NCBI GenBank assembly: GCA_030019395.1
Contig: JASEES010000001.1
Span: forward strand, 144,434 to 208,433
DNA length: 64,000 nt
Source of the DNA: Methanolinea sp.
Lineage (GTDB): Archaea > Halobacteriota > Methanomicrobia > Methanomicrobiales > Methanospirillaceae
Direction: 5' to 3'
This document shows positions 61,112 to 64,000 of the stretch, in pieces. Position numbers and translations under genes: made by a program. A model generated the notes under the pieces. It saw nothing but the letters and a program-made list of their open reading frames with translations, had not been told where the DNA came from and ran no database searches. How positions within the stretch are numbered: position 1 is the first letter of the stretch; each line of letters starts with the position of its first letter.

Positions 61112-62029
61112 AAAAGAACATAATCAGTGATTATGTGGCCATCCTGAAGCAGTTCTGGCTCTGGCTCATTGAGAACGAATATTCGTTCATCCAAGAGAAA
61201 AAATTGAGAAAAAAGCAGACTCCCCGGAAAAATCTATAACGAAAACGGCATCTGCTCTCCTGACTCCTGATGAGGTCCGGTCTATTATCAAGGCCTGCAT
61301 CCGGAGCATCGACAAGGCCCTCATCACCATGCTCTATGAAGGAGGATTTCGGGTCGGTATAATCGGGACCATGCGATGGGGAGATGTCAAGTTTGACCGG
61401 TATGGAGTAATTGTCAACGTCAACTTCAAAACCGGTATTCCCCGGTATGTTCGTATCATCATGGGAAAGGAATACCTGGCACAGTGAAGACATGATTATC
61501 CCAATGTTGCAGAAGTAGATGCCCGGGTTTTCCTGAACCGGAATGGAAAGCCCCTTAACCACGCCATGATCTGTGAATAGCTGGAACGATTGGAGGATGG
61601 GCCAGGGTCACCAAATGCATCACAACCCCTCTCTTCAGGCACAGCAGAATCACTCACCTGATCCAGGAAGGGGTGTCTGAGAGCGTGATTAAGCAGATGA
61701 TGTGGGGGTCGATGAACTCGAAGATGTTCCAGATGTATGCTCGTTTATCCGGCTCGGGCATCGACACCGAGCTCCTTCAGGTATATGGGATAGCTCCTGA
61801 CACTACCAGAGGAAAAGATTCTCGCTTGGAACCCCGCCAGTGTGCTCATTGCCAGACTATCAATTCGCCAGTGGCCAACTATTGCATCGTCTGCGGGCAT
61901 TCATTCACTGAAGATGCAGCGGATGAAGAAGAGAAGATCCAGAACTACATTCTGAACAATCCTAAGGCTTTGAAAGAGTACGTCGACCGGTTGGTAAAAC
62001 AGTCAGTCAATGCACCCCTCCAATCCTAA
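61112..62029 (+). pseudogene. Decayed tyrosine recombinase (integrase) with C-terminal zinc ribbon
   Basis: Translating three plus-strand segments gives a broken phage-type integrase. SDYVAILKQFWLWLIEN (core-binding part) is in one frame. LTPDEVRSIIKACIRS and LYEGGFRVGIIGTMRWGDVKF (first catalytic Arg) are in a second frame, ending in TGA where a Trp codon is expected. LFRHSRITHLIQEGVSESVIKQMMWG and MYARLSG (catalytic Tyr) form a third part, the ORF from 61673. A zinc ribbon follows (CAHCQTINSPVANYCIVCG). At least one frameshift and two in-frame stops make it inactive. Confidence 0.85.
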
Positions 62030-62105
62030 TATTCCATTTTCACAGCATGCACGAAAGGTCAAATATGTTCGTTAGAGAAATAGTCCTAGGAATCGTGAAT
62101 ACATT

Positions 62106-62525
62106 ATGAGTCTCAATTTGAATTTGAAAGAACGAATTGTTCTCAAATTTCTTCAGAGGGAGGAATTCCCTCCCCTCTCTACAACGGTCGCAGACAGGAC
62201 CGGTCTTGAGAATTCCGAGGTGATGGATGCCTTTGCATCGCTCGCTGAGAAAGAGCTCTTCATTGCCGTTGATAGAACCGCGGGAGAACTCTCTCCGTTA
62301 GGGTGGAGATACAATTTGTTCGATGATGAGAGCATCGACGAATTATATGAGAAAGTGCATGCAGATACAAAGACTGTCCTGCAATATTTCCTTGATGATC
62401 CGGACGCGGCTCCTTCCTTCCGTGAGATCGAAGCCACCTACGGTTTAACTCCGGAGCAGATCGAAAAGGCGATTGAAGAACTGGAAAGCTGGGGCTATCC
62501 GGCAGAGTCGCGGATCAAACTGTAA
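62106..62525 (+). CDS. Hypothetical protein, possible winged-helix
   Basis: The 139-residue acidic protein starts MSLNLNLKERIVLKFLQREEFPPLSTTVADRTGLENSEVMDAF, which reads as a short helix-turn-helix-like N-terminus. It ends with a second helical segment (FREIEATYGLTPEQIEKAIEELESWGYP) that also resembles a winged helix. Base composition is AT-richer than the chromosome genes, in line with an accessory element. No family is recognised. Confidence 0.6.
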   Translation: MSLNLNLKERIVLKFLQREEFPPLSTTVADRTGLENSEVMDAFASLAEKELFIAVDRTAGELSPLGWRYNLFDDESIDELYEKVHADTKTVLQYFLDDPDAAPSFREIEATYGLTPEQIEKAIEELESWGYPAESRIKL

Positions 62526-62635
62526 CTTTCCGATCTTTTTTATATTTTCACTTTCACAGAGTCCAACCGATTACCTATTATGATAAGTCGTACCAGTGTA
62601 TGCGTGCTCAGTGATCACATCATCCGGGGGCTACC

Positions 62636-63889
62636 ATGACACTGAAGAACCGATTTTATGGGCACAGTCTTTCCGTAATAGAGAAGGAGCTGATCTTCTC
62701 TCGTGAGGACACCGGTTTTGTCCGGCCGATACATTCCTCTGGGGCCATTTTCTATCTTGATCCTTCTCCGTTCTTGCAAACACCCAAACGGGAGGTGTAC
62801 ATCGCCCATTGTCCGCCGCCTGAAAACGGTGCCCTGGTCCATGCATCTGTCTCGGCGGTCAAACAGGATGTCATGAAAGACCGTGCCGGGTATTACACCC
62901 TCGTGATAAAATATGTCGACTCATGGTCTCCGGTCGATCCCAATATGCTCTATACAAGAAAGGGAATCATCAGCCCGGAGGAGATTCATCATTACTTTAC
63001 AAAACCCTACCTTGGAGAAGAGGAAGTTGTGGATGGGATCGCTCTCTGCTCCGCCCTCTATGCGGTCTCATCGCCCCCGCTCATCGAAGAGAAGGGGGGT
63101 GTATTTGCCGCTATCCTCGGGAAAAGGAAGCCATGGCTTGGTTTTAAAAAGAGCCTGAGTGTCATCCCGCAGGAATTCAGGAAGGGCACCTCACCGTTTT
63201 ACTACACCATATCAGAGACGGAAAAAAGGGTAGAAAATACCAGGGCCGATGAGATCAATCTCGCGTATCTAAACCCTGAAAAGATTCCCATGCATATCCC
63301 CGTGGTGTTGGATGAAGTTGAAGTCCGGCCTTCGAAAAGCTATGCTCTGGACATGCAGAGCCTCAACCCCATGGTGACGGCATTTATCCTCGATTCACTC
63401 ATCTTGAAACCCGAGATGCCACAGTCCCTGGAGTCGTATGTGACCGATACGTTCCATACCGTTATCGAGGAGTTCAAGGGGTCAGGCTGGGTCCCCTACA
63501 AGCAGGACTTCGGTTCCCTTGTGCCCCGGCTGAGCCGGTCGTTTGCCAGGTATCATGCGCACCTGAAATTGTCGAAGAAGGATGTGACTGGGGCGGTCGA
63601 TCTCTGGTCGGATATGTATTATCGGGCAAAGAAGGTGGTGAGCACGCAGTACGAGGTCTCACGGCTTTACCGCCTCGATGATAGGTCACGGAAGCTCTAC
63701 CTCGATCTCGTTGACTCCTTCGGACTGGAGATCCCAATCCCCCTGCAGGAAGTCCGCTCGCAGATCACGTCGTTCAAGAACGAAGGGGACTTTGAAGAGG
63801 CTCTCGATATCCTCAACCGGTATGGATTATTGATAAAGCCCGGGCACGACAGCATCAAAATTCTTGACAACCGCCCGGTAAAGGTCTGA
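62636..63889 (+). CDS. Accessory-element protein with MCM-like C-terminal part (no ATPase)
   Basis: The 417-residue protein has no recognisable Walker motif. Residues 275-330 (VPRLSRSFARYHAHLKLSKKDVTGAVDLW) resemble the AAA+ lid and arginine-rich helix region found after the MCM helicase core, and residues 350-410 (YLDLVDSFGLEIPIPLQEVRSQI and FEEALDILNRYGLLI) resemble the MCM C-terminal winged helix. The N-terminal 200 residues show no known domain. The resemblance is visual and uncertain. It lies in the presumed integrated element. The last 111 bases of the window after it hold no gene. Confidence 0.55.
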   Translation: MTLKNRFYGHSLSVIEKELIFSREDTGFVRPIHSSGAIFYLDPSPFLQTPKREVYIAHCPPPENGALVHASVSAVKQDVMKDRAGYYTLVIKYVDSWSPVDPNMLYTRKGIISPEEIHHYFTKPYLGEEEVVDGIALCSALYAVSSPPLIEEKGGVFAAILGKRKPWLGFKKSLSVIPQEFRKGTSPFYYTISETEKRVENTRADEINLAYLNPEKIPMHIPVVLDEVEVRPSKSYALDMQSLNPMVTAFILDSLILKPEMPQSLESYVTDTFHTVIEEFKGSGWVPYKQDFGSLVPRLSRSFARYHAHLKLSKKDVTGAVDLWSDMYYRAKKVVSTQYEVSRLYRLDDRSRKLYLDLVDSFGLEIPIPLQEVRSQITSFKNEGDFEEALDILNRYGLLIKPGHDSIKILDNRPVKV

Positions 63890-64000
63890 ATTCTCCATCC
63901 TCCCGTTCCACTTTCACCCTCCCCATGCCACTCCCGCATATCTCTTTAGCCCCCTTACCAACTCACCATTCAGAGAGCCTCTGTAAATCGATCTTTTTAT

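Noticed and set aside
61131-61562. 143-residue minus-strand frame
   Set aside because: It lies opposite the recognisable integrase remains, whose plus-strand motifs are convincing.

Overview
The window comes from a hydrogenotrophic methanogen, most likely of the order Methanomicrobiales. Direct support is an archaeal-type alanyl-tRNA synthetase with an N-terminal zinc site, transcription factor E, the archaeal tRNA C56 methyltransferase, a UPF0280 protein, the DUF39/NIL-ferredoxin pair that makes homocysteine in methanogens, a PGF-CTERM-like protein tail, TATA-type promoters with GGAGG/GGTGAT ribosome sites, and a complete Mbh-type energy-converting hydrogenase operon. I cannot fix the genus.

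Layout. 1-5 kb: an arsenic and metal cluster (end of a permease, CxxC redox protein, DGC-domain protein, Acr3 exporter, double UspA), then a C-terminally truncated radical SAM gene and a second Acr3/bile-acid-symporter-like carrier. 5-10 kb: a secreted beta-propeller, an MFS exporter, and a MarR-MATE operon with a clear palindromic operator. 10-18 kb: an ABC exporter, a tungsten aldehyde:ferredoxin oxidoreductase set (AOR, ThiF/MoeB, MoaD, ferredoxin), and a thioredoxin-CcdA fusion. 18-26 kb: a CHASE4-type sensor kinase and a branched-chain amino-acid type ABC system with two substrate-binding proteins and related palindromes at its promoters. 26-33 kb: small membrane proteins, GDPD, then an operon of anion permease, metallo-beta-lactamase/double rhodanese, two YeeE/YedE sulfur transporters and a hydrogenase maturation protease. 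33.7-41.8 kb: mbhA-N on the minus strand, in the Pyrococcus order. 42-45 kb: a PUA/PAPS-reductase-like protein, HisH and a membrane protein. 45.2-47.2 kb: a six-gene operon of tiny proteins that I regard as the best candidate for an undescribed system. 47-60.5 kb: mostly housekeeping genes (alaS, Nif3, homocysteine synthesis, 2H phosphoesterase, UPF0280, aTrm56, ATP-grasp, TFE, HD protein, ACT-domain regulator). 60.6-64 kb: tRNA-Leu(GAG) followed by a decayed integrase and AT-richer accessory genes, i.e. a tRNA-targeted integrated element.

How parts fit. The Mbh hydrogenase couples ferredoxin to H2 and an ion gradient; AOR and its ferredoxin feed the same low-potential pool; the convergent sulfur-import/rhodanese operon carries the protease likely to mature the Mbh large subunit. 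The homocysteine pair also uses reduced sulfur and ferredoxin.

The six-gene operon (47219 down to 45242) encodes a Cdc48-N-like double-psi barrel protein with an amphipathic Lys/Ala/Glu tail, a membrane-anchored coiled coil, three small coiled-coil proteins that share a motif around Y-x-D/N-R-x(4)-L/I-I-x-E-W-x-L, and an eight-cysteine FYVE/RING-like zinc finger. Its genes overlap and a TATA box sits at leaderless distance from the first start codon. All functional statements rest on reading motifs in the translations; no database searches were run.
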